From contig NZ_JABBXF010000004.1 in assembly GCF_013030945.1 (NCBI RefSeq), positions 62,001-126,000 of the forward strand: a DNA stretch of 64,000 nucleotides. Direction: 5' to 3'. Numbering within the stretch: position 1 is the stretch's first letter; every line of letters starts with the position of its first letter. Positions 23,800 to 33,201 of this stretch are shown here, in pieces. This DNA is from Streptomyces morookaense. Lineage in GTDB: Bacteria; Actinomycetota; Actinomycetes; Streptomycetales; Streptomycetaceae. The notes below the pieces were generated by a model, which was not told the DNA's origin, did no database searches, and saw nothing but the letters and a program-made list of their open reading frames with translations. The position numbers and the translations under genes are program-made.

Positions 23800-24938
23800 G
23801 TCAGCTCTCGTCTCCTCGTTCGTCTCGTGCCCGCTCGTCCGGTGCCGTGGGTGCGTGCGCCGGACGGCCGCCAGGTGGGGTCGTAACCGGTGGTCAGGGA
23901 GGGGCCGTTGTGGTGCCACCGGGGCTCCCGGTTCACGGCCATGTTGGTGATGCCGCGCAGCCGCCGGACGAGTGCGCCGTAGGGTTTGACCAGCATCGAG
24001 GAGAAGGCGCCGCCGGAGGGCTCGTCCATGAACGGCATGAAGGCGTCGGGGAAGCCCGGCATGGTGCAGCCGATGCAGATCCCGCCGACGTTGGGACAGC
24101 CGCCCACCCCCGACATCCAGCCCCGCTTGGGCACGTTGCAGTTGACCACTGGGCCCCAGCAGCCCACCTTCACCTGGCACTTGGGCGAGTTGTAGTCCAG
24201 TGCGAAGTCGCCCTGCTCGTAGTAGGCCGCACGGTCGCAGCCCTCGTGCACGGTCCTGCCGAACAGCCACTGCGGGCGCAGCATGTGGTCCAGCGGCGGC
24301 GGGGGAGCCGATCCGGCGGCGTGCTGGAGCACCCAGGTGAGGGTTTCCATGAAGTTCTCCGGCTGGATCGGGCAGCCGGGGACGTTCACCACCGGAAGCG
24401 CCCCCTGGGACCTGAAGTCCCGGCCCAGGTAGTCGGCCAGCCCCATGCAGCCGGTGGGGTTGCCGGCCATCGCGTGGATGCCGCCGTACGCGGCGCAGGT
24501 CCCGGCGGCGACCACCGCCCAGGCCTTGGGCGCGAGTTGGTCGATCCACCAGTTGAGGGTGAGCGGCTGGCCGGTCTCGGGGTCGTTGCCGAAGGACGTC
24601 CAGTAGCCGTCGCCCTCGATGACGTTCTGGTTGGGCACCGAGCCCTCGATGACCAGGATGAAGGGGGCGAGTTCGCCCCGGGCGGCGGCCCGGAACGGTG
24701 CGAGGAAGTCCTCGCCGCCGAGGCTGGGGGAGAGGACCTTGTTGTGCAGGTTCACCTTCGGCAGGCCGGGGACGAGTCCCAGCACCAGGTCCTCGACGGC
24801 GGGCTGTTCGGAGGCGGTCATGGAGACCGTGTCGCCGTCGCAGCTCATGCCCTCGGAGATCCACAGGATGTCGATCTCGCCGAAGCCCTCGGGGGCCGTG
24901 CCGGTGGTGCCGGTGGTGTCGCTGTCGTCCGTCGTCAT
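23796..24938 (-). CDS. hhyS: [NiFe]-hydrogenase small subunit with Asp-ligated proximal cluster
   Basis: This 380-residue subunit carries the Fe-S relay. Near the N-terminus the usual CxxC reads CDGD (Cys33, Asp36), the 3Cys-1Asp arrangement known for the proximal 4Fe-4S cluster of oxygen-insensitive group 1h enzymes. Other cluster motifs are GTCAAYGGIHAM, VPGCPIQPENFME, HEGCDR and WGPVVNCNVPKRG plus CPNVGGICIGC. There is no twin-arginine signal, unlike periplasmic uptake hydrogenases. The C-terminal tail (GYDPTWRP onward) is Arg-rich. The start overlaps the hemerythrin stop (ATGA). Expression probably rises on starvation, as known for this group. Confidence 0.95.
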   Translation of the reverse strand: MTTDDSDTTGTTGTAPEGFGEIDILWISEGMSCDGDTVSMTASEQPAVEDLVLGLVPGLPKVNLHNKVLSPSLGGEDFLAPFRAAARGELAPFILVIEGSVPNQNVIEGDGYWTSFGNDPETGQPLTLNWWIDQLAPKAWAVVAAGTCAAYGGIHAMAGNPTGCMGLADYLGRDFRSQGALPVVNVPGCPIQPENFMETLTWVLQHAAGSAPPPPLDHMLRPQWLFGRTVHEGCDRAAYYEQGDFALDYNSPKCQVKVGCWGPVVNCNVPKRGWMSGVGGCPNVGGICIGCTMPGFPDAFMPFMDEPSGGAFSSMLVKPYGALVRRLRGITNMAVNREPRWHHNGPSLTTGYDPTWRPSGARTHGTGRAGTRRTRRRELT

Positions 24939-25480
24939 GTGCGGGGCCTCCCTTGCACGCGGTCGCGGATGCGGTCGTAGAGGGCCGCCACCGGGCCCGC
25001 CAGCGTCAGCGCGGGCGGTTCGTCCGGTGCGTTGGGATGCGGACGGGTGGGGGCGAGGTGCTTGGCCGCGTCGAGTTCCCGGCCCATGTCGGCGAGGTCC
25101 TCCGGCTCCAGCGCCTCCCGCAGCCGGGGCAGCAACTCGCCTTCCTCCTCGCGCACATGGTGCTCCACCTCCTGCTGGAGTTCGGCCATGAGGGCGTCCG
25201 TCCGCTCGTCGCCCGGGCCCAGCCGGTCCAGTGCCAGCAGCAGCTTCTTGACCGTCCCGTGCTCCGCCAGGTGCTCGTCGATCTCCCGCTCGCCGTCCGG
25301 CAGCACCCGCTTGGCCAGGGGGTAGACCATCAGCTCCTCCAGCGCGGCGTGCCGGGACAGTTCGCGGACGAGCAGCTCCACGACGGCGCGGCGCTGGGCG
25401 TCCGACGCCGCTGCCCGGTAGTCCCGGAACAGCTGCTCCACCATCCGGTGGTCATGTTCGAGCAGTTCGACGGCGTCCAT
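24935..25480 (-). CDS. Hemerythrin HHE-domain protein of the hydrogenase operon
   Basis: This 181-residue protein has a four-helix hemerythrin-like domain. Its expected di-iron ligands are LLEHDHRMVEQLF (His and Glu), LSRHAALEELMVYP, IDEHLAEHGTVKKLL and EVEHHVREEEGELLP. Such proteins bind O2 or handle iron and reactive oxygen. The ATG at 25480 follows GAGGAGAGG, and the stop overlaps the small-subunit ATG, so it is made together with the hydrogenase. Local O2 removal or iron supply for hydrogenase maturation are both plausible. The gene also overlaps the preceding unknown gene by 29 bases. Confidence 0.88.
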   Translation of the reverse strand: MDAVELLEHDHRMVEQLFRDYRAAASDAQRRAVVELLVRELSRHAALEELMVYPLAKRVLPDGEREIDEHLAEHGTVKKLLLALDRLGPGDERTDALMAELQQEVEHHVREEEGELLPRLREALEPEDLADMGRELDAAKHLAPTRPHPNAPDEPPALTLAGPVAALYDRIRDRVQGRPRT

Positions 25481-26888
25481 CACACCTCTCCTCATGGGAC
25501 AGCGGACGGACCTCGTCCGGCCGGAAGTAGTGGAACCGGCCGTACCAGCCGTGCAGTTCGGCCGCCGGATCGTCGTCGACGGTCACGGCCAGCTGCACCC
25601 CGCCGTCCACGTCGTGGAAGACCGCCGCCACCCGCGCGGTGCGGCCGGCGAGGAACATGTCCTGCGCGTCGGTGCCGTGCCGGCGTGGCGCCAGCAGCAC
25701 CGGGCTGCCCGCCGTCAGCGGTACACCGTCGACGAGCACGCTGTCCGTCGCCGGGCACAGGCCGTCGTCCGCACCCTCCTGCCACCACGGCACAGCTGCG
25801 GCGCCGGCGGGTGCCAGGGAGCGGATCGCGCCGTGCAGACGGGCGAGGATCTCCGGCGGCATGGCCTCCACCCGGTCGAGAATGTCCGCGGCGCGCCGGT
25901 CGGTTGCCCGCGCCTCGCGCTTCTCCGCGTCGGTCAGCAGCAGCGTGCGCAGGGTGAGGATCTCGTCGATCTCCGCGGCGTCGTGCAGATCGCCCGGGCT
26001 CTCCGGGGCCACCTGCGGATGGTCGTGCAGGATGATGGGCGAGGAGAGGACCACCTCGCACGAGCCCGGCTCGCCCGCCAGCACCGGGAACGTATGGAGA
26101 TTGCGGCACCGTGCGGTGTACGGGCGCGCCCAGCGGGGCGGATCGAGGAGGGACAGGAAGCAGAGGCCGTCGCCCCCGAGGATGCTGTGGGTGGCGATCA
26201 GTGCGTGGCGCAGGGCCTCCGTGCGCGTGCTCAGCGGCCCGGCGGCACCGGTGTTCTCGGTGCGCAGCCGCAGCAGGAACAGGCCGCGCGCGCCGTCGAG
26301 TTCCTCGGCCTGCAGGCGTGCCGTGGCCCGCAGCGGAAGCCGCTCGCGCACCGCCCGCCCGGCGCCCGCACCGAGCTCCTCGGTCTCCGTTCCGCCGGGA
26401 GCACCGAGAGTGAACTCCCGCTCTCCCGTGAGGAGTTCCGACAGGGGGACGGTGATGTCGCATTCCCGCGGGACGGCCTCGTCGAAGGCCAGGTGGACGG
26501 TGCCGGCCGCCTCCAGGGCGTCGACGGGGGCGTAGTCGCCGGTGTCCGTGCGGCGTTCCACCCGTTTCCGCTGCACCTGGAGAAACCGCACCCGTACGCG
26601 GACCAGGGGGCAGGGGGCCGTCGCGCGCACCAGGCATTCGGTCCGCTGCCGCCAGGAGTCGGCGGAGCCGGAGACGCCCGGCATCTCGGGCCCTTGCGCC
26701 TCGGCCCAGTCGCGCGGGGCCAGCACCCCGAACTGCCAGCGCACCCGGTTCTTCGCCGAGGACCGGCGGTAGGGGTAGAGCAGGTATCCCTCGTGGAGAA
26801 CGGCGTCGGCCACCGCGCGCACCCGCGCGAAGGCGGCCTCCGCCGACCGCATGGGACCGGCTCCGGTGCGCACCGGATGCTGTGCCAT
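25452..26888 (-). CDS. Uncharacterised hydrogenase-locus protein, 478 residues
   Basis: I do not recognise a named domain. It begins with MAQHPVRTG and a helical segment (AEAAFARVRAVADAVLHEGY), then LYPYRRSSAKNRVRWQFGVL. The middle has beta-rich stretches including GPGPSPC-free RFLQVQRKRVERR, RECDITVPLSELL and HALIATHSILGGDGLCFLSL. The C-terminal part has LAPRRHGTDAQDMFLAGRTA and RFHYFRPDEVRPL, the latter resembling the acidic close of HypC/hydrogenase-linked proteins. AAGGGAG lies before the ATG. It is the first gene of the structural operon and overlaps the hemerythrin gene. A role specific to group 1h hydrogenase assembly is inferred from location only. Confidence 0.65.
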   Translation of the reverse strand: MAQHPVRTGAGPMRSAEAAFARVRAVADAVLHEGYLLYPYRRSSAKNRVRWQFGVLAPRDWAEAQGPEMPGVSGSADSWRQRTECLVRATAPCPLVRVRVRFLQVQRKRVERRTDTGDYAPVDALEAAGTVHLAFDEAVPRECDITVPLSELLTGEREFTLGAPGGTETEELGAGAGRAVRERLPLRATARLQAEELDGARGLFLLRLRTENTGAAGPLSTRTEALRHALIATHSILGGDGLCFLSLLDPPRWARPYTARCRNLHTFPVLAGEPGSCEVVLSSPIILHDHPQVAPESPGDLHDAAEIDEILTLRTLLLTDAEKREARATDRRAADILDRVEAMPPEILARLHGAIRSLAPAGAAAVPWWQEGADDGLCPATDSVLVDGVPLTAGSPVLLAPRRHGTDAQDMFLAGRTARVAAVFHDVDGGVQLAVTVDDDPAAELHGWYGRFHYFRPDEVRPLSHEERCDGRRRTART

Positions 26889-27001
26889 GCGGTCTCCCTT
26901 GAGCGAAGCGACTCGTCCCACTTTCACATGATTCATTCGGGTATGCGCGATGGGTCGCGCGGGGGTGTGACGGGGCGGACAAGGGGAAGGACCGGGGCCC
27001 C

Positions 27002-28081
27002 TCAGCAGATCCGCGGCAGCTGCTCCCCGACCGGCAGGTCCACCACCCGCGTGCCGCCGAGCCGGGTGCGGGCCACCACCATGCCCGGGTGCTCGGCCAC
27101 GCACTCCCCGATGACGGCCGCCCCGGCCCCTTGCGGGTGCGCACGCATCGCGGCGAGCACCGCATCAGCATGCTCCCGGGGCACGAACGCGATCAGCCGG
27201 CCCTCGTTCGCCACGTACAGCGGGTCCAGGCCCAGGAAGCCGCAGGCGTTCGCCACCGGCTCCGGGACGGGCACCGCCTCCTCGGTGAGCACGACCCCGG
27301 TGCCGGAGGCGGCGGCGATCTCGTTGAGGGAGGCCGCCACCCCGCCCCGCGTGGGGTCCCGCAGCACATGCAGATCGCGGGTGACACCGAGCATCGCGGC
27401 GACCAGGCCGCCCAGGGGCGCCGTGTCGCTGGCGATCTCCACCCCGAACTCCAGGCCCTCGCGCACGCTGAGCACGGCCACCCCGTGCAGTCCGACGGGC
27501 CCGCTGACGACGACCACATCGCCGGGACGGGCCCGCTGCGGGCGGATGTCCACCCCTTCGGGGACGAGCCCGACGCCCGACGTCGTCACATAGATCCCGT
27601 CACCGTGGCCGGCGTCGACGACCTTGGTGTCCCCGGTGGCCACCACGACTCCCGCCGCCGCGGCGGCCGAGCCCATCGCCCGGGCGACGCGTTCGACCAC
27701 CGCCAGCTCCGTGCCCTCCTCCAGGATGAAGGCGCAGGAGAGGAAGGCGGCCCGGGCCCCGCTCATGGCCAGGTCGTTGACGGTGCCGTTGACGGCCAGG
27801 TCGCCGATGCAGCCGCCGGGGAAGAACAGCGGCCGCACCACGTAGGCGTCGGTGGAGAAGGCCAGCCGGGTCCCGCCCAGGGGCAGGATGGCCGAGTCGC
27901 CGAGCCCGGACAGGATCTCGTTGCCGTAGGCCGGGGCGAACACCTCGGACACCAGCTCCGCCGACAGCGCCCCGCCGCCGCCGTGCCCCAGGACCACGAC
28001 GGGCCCGTCCCGCAAGGGGGCCGGACAGCTCCACACCGACGGGTCGGGCAGCCCGCCCGCCTCCACGTACGCCTCAGCCAA
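27002..28081 (-). CDS. hypE: Hydrogenase maturation protein HypE
   Basis: HypE turns the carbamoyl group delivered by HypF onto its C-terminal Cys into thiocyanate, the source of the CN ligands of the NiFe site. This 359-residue protein has the PurM-like ATP-binding fold, with [13 protein letters not shown] near the start, [18 protein letters not shown] and [17 protein letters not shown]. It ends in the hallmark PRIC with Cys as the last residue. The TTG at 28081 overlaps the HypD stop; a GTG five codons later is an alternative. It is the last gene of the hypABFCDE block. Confidence 0.95.
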   Translation of the reverse strand: MAEAYVEAGGLPDPSVWSCPAPLRDGPVVVLGHGGGGALSAELVSEVFAPAYGNEILSGLGDSAILPLGGTRLAFSTDAYVVRPLFFPGGCIGDLAVNGTVNDLAMSGARAAFLSCAFILEEGTELAVVERVARAMGSAAAAAGVVVATGDTKVVDAGHGDGIYVTTSGVGLVPEGVDIRPQRARPGDVVVVSGPVGLHGVAVLSVREGLEFGVEIASDTAPLGGLVAAMLGVTRDLHVLRDPTRGGVAASLNEIAAASGTGVVLTEEAVPVPEPVANACGFLGLDPLYVANEGRLIAFVPREHADAVLAAMRAHPQGAGAAVIGECVAEHPGMVVARTRLGGTRVVDLPVGEQLPRIC

Positions 28082-29207
28082 CGGACGTCGCCTCCTTGCC
28101 GGTTGCGGCCGCCGGGCCGGGGCTCAGGCGGCGGTAGAGGTAGTAGGCCGCGCACGCTCCCTCGCCGGAGACCATCGTCGCCCCCAGCGGCGTGCGCGGC
28201 GTGCAGGCCTTGCCGAACGCCGCGCACTCGTACGGCTTGAGCAGGCCCTGCAGCACCTCGCCGCTCCGGCAGGCCGCAGGCTCCTCGGCCCGCATGTCCG
28301 TCACGTCGAAGCGGTGCTCGGCGTCGAACTCCCGGTAGGCGTCGGCCAGTCGCCAGCCGCTGGCCGGAATGGTGCCGATGCCGCGCCAGGCCCGGTCGGC
28401 CACTTCGAAGACCTCGGCCAGCATGCGCAGCGCCGCCGGGTTGCCCTCGTCGCGCACGGCGCGCGGATAGGCGTTCTCCACCCGGTGCTCGCCGCGCTCC
28501 AGTTGGCGCACGGTGCGGCGGACGCCTTCGAGGATGTCGAGCGGCTCGAAGCCGGTGACGACGAGCGGCACCCGGAACCGCTCGGCCAGGGCCGGGTATT
28601 CACCCACCCCCATCACGCTGCACACGTGCCCGGCGGCCAGGAAGCCCTGCACCCGGCAGTGCGGCGAGCGCATGATCGCCTCGATCGCGGGCGGCACCCG
28701 GACGTGCGAGACGAGCAGGCTGAAGTTGCGGACGCCCAGTCTGCGCGCCTGGTGGACGGCCATGGCGTTGGCGGGCGCGGTGGTCTCGAAGCCGATGCCG
28801 AAGAACACCACCTGCTTCTCCGGGGTGCGGCGCGCGATCTCCAGTGCGTCCAGCGGCGAGTACACCACCCGCACGTCACCGCCCGCGCTCTTGACCCGGA
28901 ACAGGTCCCGCCCGCTGCCGGGCACGCGCAGCATGTCCCCGAACGAGCAGAAGACCACGTCCGGCCGGGAGGCGATGGCGAGCGCCTTGTCGATCATCTC
29001 CAGCGGGGTGACGCACACCGGGCAGCCGGGGCCGTGGATCAGCTCGACCTCGGAGGGGAGCAGCTGGTCGATGCCGTGCCGGATGATCGAATGCGTCTGG
29101 CCGCCGCACACCTCCATCAGCGCCCAGGGCCTGGTGACGGTCGCGCGGATCTCGTCCAGCAGGCGCCGGGCGAGCGCGGGATCCTGGAACTCGTCGAGGT
29201 ACCTCAC
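28074..29207 (-). CDS. hypD: Hydrogenase maturation protein HypD
   Basis: HypD is the Fe-S scaffold on which the Fe(CN)2CO unit is built together with HypC. This 377-residue protein carries the family motifs [41 protein letters not shown] and the C-terminal Cys set around [20 protein letters not shown]. It starts with GTG, overlapping the HypC stop (GTGA), and the HypE start overlaps its own stop. Length and motifs are complete. Confidence 0.96.
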   Translation of the reverse strand: MRYLDEFQDPALARRLLDEIRATVTRPWALMEVCGGQTHSIIRHGIDQLLPSEVELIHGPGCPVCVTPLEMIDKALAIASRPDVVFCSFGDMLRVPGSGRDLFRVKSAGGDVRVVYSPLDALEIARRTPEKQVVFFGIGFETTAPANAMAVHQARRLGVRNFSLLVSHVRVPPAIEAIMRSPHCRVQGFLAAGHVCSVMGVGEYPALAERFRVPLVVTGFEPLDILEGVRRTVRQLERGEHRVENAYPRAVRDEGNPAALRMLAEVFEVADRAWRGIGTIPASGWRLADAYREFDAEHRFDVTDMRAEEPAACRSGEVLQGLLKPYECAAFGKACTPRTPLGATMVSGEGACAAYYLYRRLSPGPAAATGKEATSVG

Positions 29208-29497
29208 CGCGGCACCTCCGGTTCCCCCGCCTCGGCCGCCGCCCGGCCCCACGCGTCGCCGAACTCCTCCTCCAGCGCGCCCATCCGCGCGAACAGCTCC
29301 AGGGTCGCCAACGCCGCCTCCTCGTCGAGCCGTTGCAGGGCGAAGCCGACGTGCACGATGGCGTAGTCGCCGACCTCGATCTCGGGCAGATAGGCCAGGC
29401 AAACGTCCTTGACGACGCCGCCGAAGTCCACCTTGGCCATGCGGGTGCCGTCCCGCTCCTCAACCCCGACCACTTTGCCGGGCACTGCCAGACACAC
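29204..29497 (-). CDS. hypC: Hydrogenase maturation chaperone HypC
   Basis: This 97-residue chaperone starts with [13 protein letters not shown] (initiator GTG read as Met), whose second residue Cys binds iron and the HypD or large-subunit partner. It also has [27 protein letters not shown], typical of the HypC OB-like fold. The GTG follows GGAGGAGG. It overlaps HypF by 38 bases upstream and HypD by 4 bases downstream. Confidence 0.95.
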   Translation of the reverse strand: MCLAVPGKVVGVEERDGTRMAKVDFGGVVKDVCLAYLPEIEVGDYAIVHVGFALQRLDEEAALATLELFARMGALEEEFGDAWGRAAAEAGEPEVPR

Positions 29498-31859
29498 GGC
29501 CTCCTCCTTCCGTACGGCATCCCGCGGATGCCCGCCCATGGCCGCCGGACCCGGCCGCCACGAGCAGCTGGCCCAGCGCCAGCCCGCCGTCACCGCAGGG
29601 CACTTGGCGGTGCAGCACCACCGTGAACCCGGCGCCGGCCAGTCGCCGGGAACAGGCCTCCTCCAGCACGGCATTGGCGAAGACCCCGCCGGTCAGCGCC
29701 ACCGTGCCCACGCCGGACCGCCGGCGGACGTGCGCGCACACGGCCAGGACCGCGTCGGCGACGGCGAGATGGAACCGCGCGGCCACGAACTCCACCGGCG
29801 TCCCGGCCCGTACATCCGCGGCGGCCGCCCGCAGCACCGGCCCCGGGTCGATCAGGACCGGGCCGTCGCCCGCCGCCCGGCCGCCGCGCAGGGCGAAGGC
29901 ATACGGGCGGCCGCACTCCGCCGTGCCGCGTGCCGCGTATGCCTCCAGCTCCACCGCGGCCTGTGCCTCGTACCCGGCCCGGTGACAGACCCCGGCGAGC
30001 GAGGAGACGGCGTCGAAGAGCCGCCCCATGCTGGAGGTCGGCGTGCACGCCAAGCGGCGCTCCAACTGCCGCTCCAGCACCCGCCGTTCGTCCTCGTCGC
30101 AGACCGCCGCCGGGGGAAGGGCGGGATCCCAGGGAAGCCGCGCCGACCGCAGGTGGGTCAGCGCCATGCGGCACGGGTTGCGGACGGCCGCGTCGCCGCC
30201 GGGCAGCGGCACGTACGCCAGATGCGCGCAGCGCCGGTAGCCCGTGTAGTCGGCGAGCATCACCTCGCCGCCCCACACCGCGCCGTCGTCCCCGTAGCCG
30301 GTGCCGTCGAAGGCGACGCCGATGACGGGCGCGGAGCCGTCCAGGCCCGCGTCGGCCATGGCCGAGGCGATGTGCGCGTGATGGTGCTGCACCAGCTTCA
30401 GCGGGCGGTTCCCGGCGTGCGCGTGCGCCCAGGCCGTGGACCGGTAGCGCGGATGGCGGTCGGCCGCGTACAACTCCGGCCGGGTACCCGTCAGTTCGGT
30501 CAGGTGGCCTACGGCCCGCTCGAAGGCGGTGACGGTGGCCAGTTCGCCGAGGTCGCCGATGTGCTGGGACAGCCAGGCCGAGCGTCCGCGCCCCAGGCAG
30601 AAGGCGTTCTTCACGTCGCCGCCGACGGCCAGTGCGGGCGGCACCTCGAAGGGCAGGCCGAGGGGCTCGGGCACGTAGCCGCGCGAGCGCCGCAGCGGCA
30701 GGCTGCTGCCGTCGGCCCGTACGCGCACCACCGAGTCGTCGCACGGCACGTGGATCGGCCGGTCGTGGCCGAGCCGGGCGTCGGCCAGGTCCGCCAGCCG
30801 GGCCGCGGCGTCCGCGTCGTCGGTCACGATCGGTTCGCCGGACCGGTTGCCGCTGGTCATCACCAGCAGCGGTGGACCGGGCGGGTCGCCGGGCAGGCCG
30901 TACAGCAGCCGGTGCACGGGGCTGTAGGGGAGCAGCACGCCGAGGTCGGGACTGCCGGGGCACACGGACGGGGCCAGCGGCACGGCGGGCGGGCGGGTGG
31001 GCCGCAGCAGGACGACGGGCGAGCGGGGCCCGGTCAGCAGCCGCGCCTCGGCCTCGCCGACGGGGGCGAGGGCCCGGACCGTCTCCAGGTCGCCCGCCAT
31101 GACGGCGAAGGGCTTGTCGCCGCGCCCCTTCGCCGCCCGCAGTCGACGGACGGCGTCCTCGTCGCCGGCGTCACAGGCCAGGTGATAGCCGCCGACTCCC
31201 TTGACGGCCACGATCGCGCCCTGCGCGAGCAGCGACCGGGCCGCCGCCATCGCCTCCGCGCCGCCGTACGCGGTGCCGCCGTGGTCCAGCCGCAGCCGTG
31301 GCCCGCAGTCCGGGCAGCACACCGGCTGCGCGTGGTGGCGCCGGTCGGCCGGGTCGGCGTACTCCCCGGCACAGCGTGCGCACAGCGGGAAGGCGGCCAT
31401 CGTCGTGCGGGGACGGTCGTAGGGCAGGCCGGTGACGAGGGTGAACCGGGGGCCGCAGTGCGTGCAGGTGATGAAGGGATGCCGGTGGCGGCGGTCGGCC
31501 GGGTCGGCGAGTTCCGCGAGACAGTCGGCGCACACCGCGGCGTCCGGCGGCACTCCGGTGCGCCCCGCGCCGGGCTCGGACGGCAGGATCGCGAACCCGT
31601 CGCCGCCGAGGACCGGCAGGCTCAGCTGCGCGACGGAGGCGACCACGGCCAGCGGCGGTGGTGCCGCGACGAGCCGCTCGCAGAAGGCCTGGACCGGCCC
31701 CGGCGCACCCTCCACCTCGGCGGTGACGCCTCCGGTGTGGTTGACGACGTAGCCGGAGAGACCGAGCTCCCGGGCGAGGCCGTGCACGAACGGGCGGAAG
31801 CCGACGCCCTGCACGGTGCCGTGCACGACGAGGCGGCGCCGGACAAGAGGCGTCGTCAC
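29460..31859 (-). CDS. hypF: Carbamoyltransferase HypF
   Basis: HypF makes carbamoyl-AMP from carbamoyl phosphate and transfers it to HypE. In this 799-residue protein the domains are in the usual order. An acylphosphatase domain (VVHGTVQGVGFRPFVHGLA) comes first. Two zinc-finger pairs follow (CADCLAE with CTHCGPRF, CARCAGEY with CPDCGPRL). A YrdC-like domain (AIVAVKGVGGYHLACDAGDE) is next, and a Kae1-like domain with VQHHHAHIASAMADAG and VPCGDGGLALGQLL ends the protein. The GTG overlaps the HypB stop. The C-terminus runs 38 bases into hypC. Confidence 0.96.
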   Translation of the reverse strand: MTTPLVRRRLVVHGTVQGVGFRPFVHGLARELGLSGYVVNHTGGVTAEVEGAPGPVQAFCERLVAAPPPLAVVASVAQLSLPVLGGDGFAILPSEPGAGRTGVPPDAAVCADCLAELADPADRRHRHPFITCTHCGPRFTLVTGLPYDRPRTTMAAFPLCARCAGEYADPADRRHHAQPVCCPDCGPRLRLDHGGTAYGGAEAMAAARSLLAQGAIVAVKGVGGYHLACDAGDEDAVRRLRAAKGRGDKPFAVMAGDLETVRALAPVGEAEARLLTGPRSPVVLLRPTRPPAVPLAPSVCPGSPDLGVLLPYSPVHRLLYGLPGDPPGPPLLVMTSGNRSGEPIVTDDADAAARLADLADARLGHDRPIHVPCDDSVVRVRADGSSLPLRRSRGYVPEPLGLPFEVPPALAVGGDVKNAFCLGRGRSAWLSQHIGDLGELATVTAFERAVGHLTELTGTRPELYAADRHPRYRSTAWAHAHAGNRPLKLVQHHHAHIASAMADAGLDGSAPVIGVAFDGTGYGDDGAVWGGEVMLADYTGYRRCAHLAYVPLPGGDAAVRNPCRMALTHLRSARLPWDPALPPAAVCDEDERRVLERQLERRLACTPTSSMGRLFDAVSSLAGVCHRAGYEAQAAVELEAYAARGTAECGRPYAFALRGGRAAGDGPVLIDPGPVLRAAAADVRAGTPVEFVAARFHLAVADAVLAVCAHVRRRSGVGTVALTGGVFANAVLEEACSRRLAGAGFTVVLHRQVPCGDGGLALGQLLVAAGSGGHGRASAGCRTEGGGRVSGSARQSGRG

Positions 31860-32581
31860 GAGGGGGAACCCGCCGGATCCCCGGTGGCCGGCCCGGCCAC
31901 CGCCATCGCCGGCCGGTGGACGCCGCCGCCCTGCGCCACCGTCACCACCCGCTCCACCAGCGCCTCGACGCCCTCTCCCGTCCTGGCCGACGTCTCCGCG
32001 AGCTCCACGCCCGGGTTGACGCGGGCGACGTTCTGCGCGAATTCCGCCCGGTCGAAGCCCACCGCTTGGGCGAGGTCGGTCTTGGTGAGCACGACCAGGT
32101 GGGCCAGACCGAAGGCCGTGGGGTACTTCAGCGGCTTGTCCTCGCCCTCCGTCACCGACATCAGCGTGATCCGCAGCGTCTCGCCCAGGTCGTAGGAGGC
32201 GGGGCAGACGAGGTTGCCGACGTTCTCCACGTACAGCACCCGGGTCCCGGCCGGCAGCCACCCCTCCAGCTGGGTACGCAGCTGGGCGGCCTCCAGGTGG
32301 CACAGCCCGCCGGTCAGGACCTGTTTGACGGGCACGCCGGAGCGGGCCAGGCGCGTCGCGTCGTTCTCCGTGGCGAGGTCCGCCGTCAGGGCGGCCGTCG
32401 GCACGCCCCGCGCACTCGTGCCGGCCAGGACCTGTTCCAGCAGCGCGGTCTTGCCGCTGCCCGGACTGGACAGCAGGTTCACCACGGCCGTGCCCCGGGC
32501 GGCGAGTTCCGCGCGCAGGGCGCCGGCCAGGGCGTCGTTCTTCGCCAGGACCGCCTGTCGGACGTCCACCACACGGCACAT
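31856..32581 (-). CDS. hypB: Nickel-insertion GTPase HypB
   Basis: This 241-residue GTPase drives Ni insertion into the large subunit with HypA. The P-loop is LLSSPGSGKTALLEQ at ~36-50; further motifs are TADLATENDATRL, VENVGNLVCPASYDLGE and VLTKTDLA. It lacks the N-terminal Cys-rich nickel site and the His-rich stretch of some HypB proteins, so it would rely on the G-domain metal site. It starts with ATG overlapping the HypA stop and ends over the HypF start. Confidence 0.95.
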   Translation of the reverse strand: MCRVVDVRQAVLAKNDALAGALRAELAARGTAVVNLLSSPGSGKTALLEQVLAGTSARGVPTAALTADLATENDATRLARSGVPVKQVLTGGLCHLEAAQLRTQLEGWLPAGTRVLYVENVGNLVCPASYDLGETLRITLMSVTEGEDKPLKYPTAFGLAHLVVLTKTDLAQAVGFDRAEFAQNVARVNPGVELAETSARTGEGVEALVERVVTVAQGGGVHRPAMAVAGPATGDPAGSPS

Positions 32582-32934
32582 CACACGCTCGCCTCCTCCA
32601 GTTCGATGGCGGTGACCTCCAGTTCCCGGCCCTCCACCAGCTCCTGCGCCGGCCGGTCGCACCGCGGGCACCACAGCAGCGGCGGCATCCCCACCGCGAA
32701 GCCGGTGCCGCACGGTGCGCAGCGGGCCCGCGCCGGGACCTCCTCCACCAGCAGCCGGGCCGACTCCAGGGCCGTTCCTTCCACGGCCACTTCGAAGGAG
32801 AACCGCAGCGCATCCGGCACGACCCCCGCCATCTCGCCCACCCGCACCCGCACCGCCGTGACGCGGCCGCCGTGGAACCGGGCGGTCTCCTCCGCGCGTT
32901 CGACGATCGCCGTGGCGATGGACAGCTCGTGCAT
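32581..32934 (-). CDS. hypA: Nickel metallochaperone HypA
   Basis: This 117-residue protein opens with MHELSIATAIVERAEE; His2 and Glu3 are the known Ni ligands. The zinc site is CAPCG (around 72) and CPRC (around 89). It begins the hypABFCDE block, and the promoter must lie in the 267-bp gap to the divergent hypX gene. Its stop overlaps the HypB start. Confidence 0.95.
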   Translation of the reverse strand: MHELSIATAIVERAEETARFHGGRVTAVRVRVGEMAGVVPDALRFSFEVAVEGTALESARLLVEEVPARARCAPCGTGFAVGMPPLLWCPRCDRPAQELVEGRELEVTAIELEEASV

Positions 32935-32969
32935 CCGCCAAGGGCTCCCGTCGTCCGGCGTCCGCCGGC

Positions 32970-32985
32970 GTGCCCGGCCGGGCAC
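32970..32985. promoter_or_regulatory. 16-bp perfect palindrome upstream of hypA
   Basis: GTGCCCGGCCGGGCAC lies 36 bases upstream of the hypA start, in the divergent hypA/hypX gap. It is a candidate operator for the maturation genes, or a hairpin in the hypA leader. The remainder of the 267-bp gap shows no gene. Confidence 0.4.
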
Positions 32986-33201
32986 GCACATACGCGCTCC
33001 ACCCTGCGGGTCCGCCCGCGCCGGGTACCGCGCGGCACGGCCCGGGCAGTCCATGCGGCCGTGCGGATTCGCCTGCGCGGCCCAATCACGCGTGCCGCTG
33101 CGGCCGTGCAACGGCTGCCCGGGACGGACCGTCGGTGACGATCGGTCAGGGGAGCGGCCCCGTATCACCCGCATCACCCGTCCCGGAGGAGGACCGCCGT
33201 C

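Noticed and set aside
22003..24864. Apparent fusion of the hydrogenase large subunit with ~350 upstream residues
   Set aside because: The upstream part is out of frame with the small-subunit gene it overlaps and reads as nonsense; the real ATG at 23799 has the ATGA overlap.
29460..33089. Apparent ~1209-residue HypF with a long N-terminal extension
   Set aside because: The extension lies over hypB and hypA in another frame; the acylphosphatase domain begins right after the GTG at 31859.
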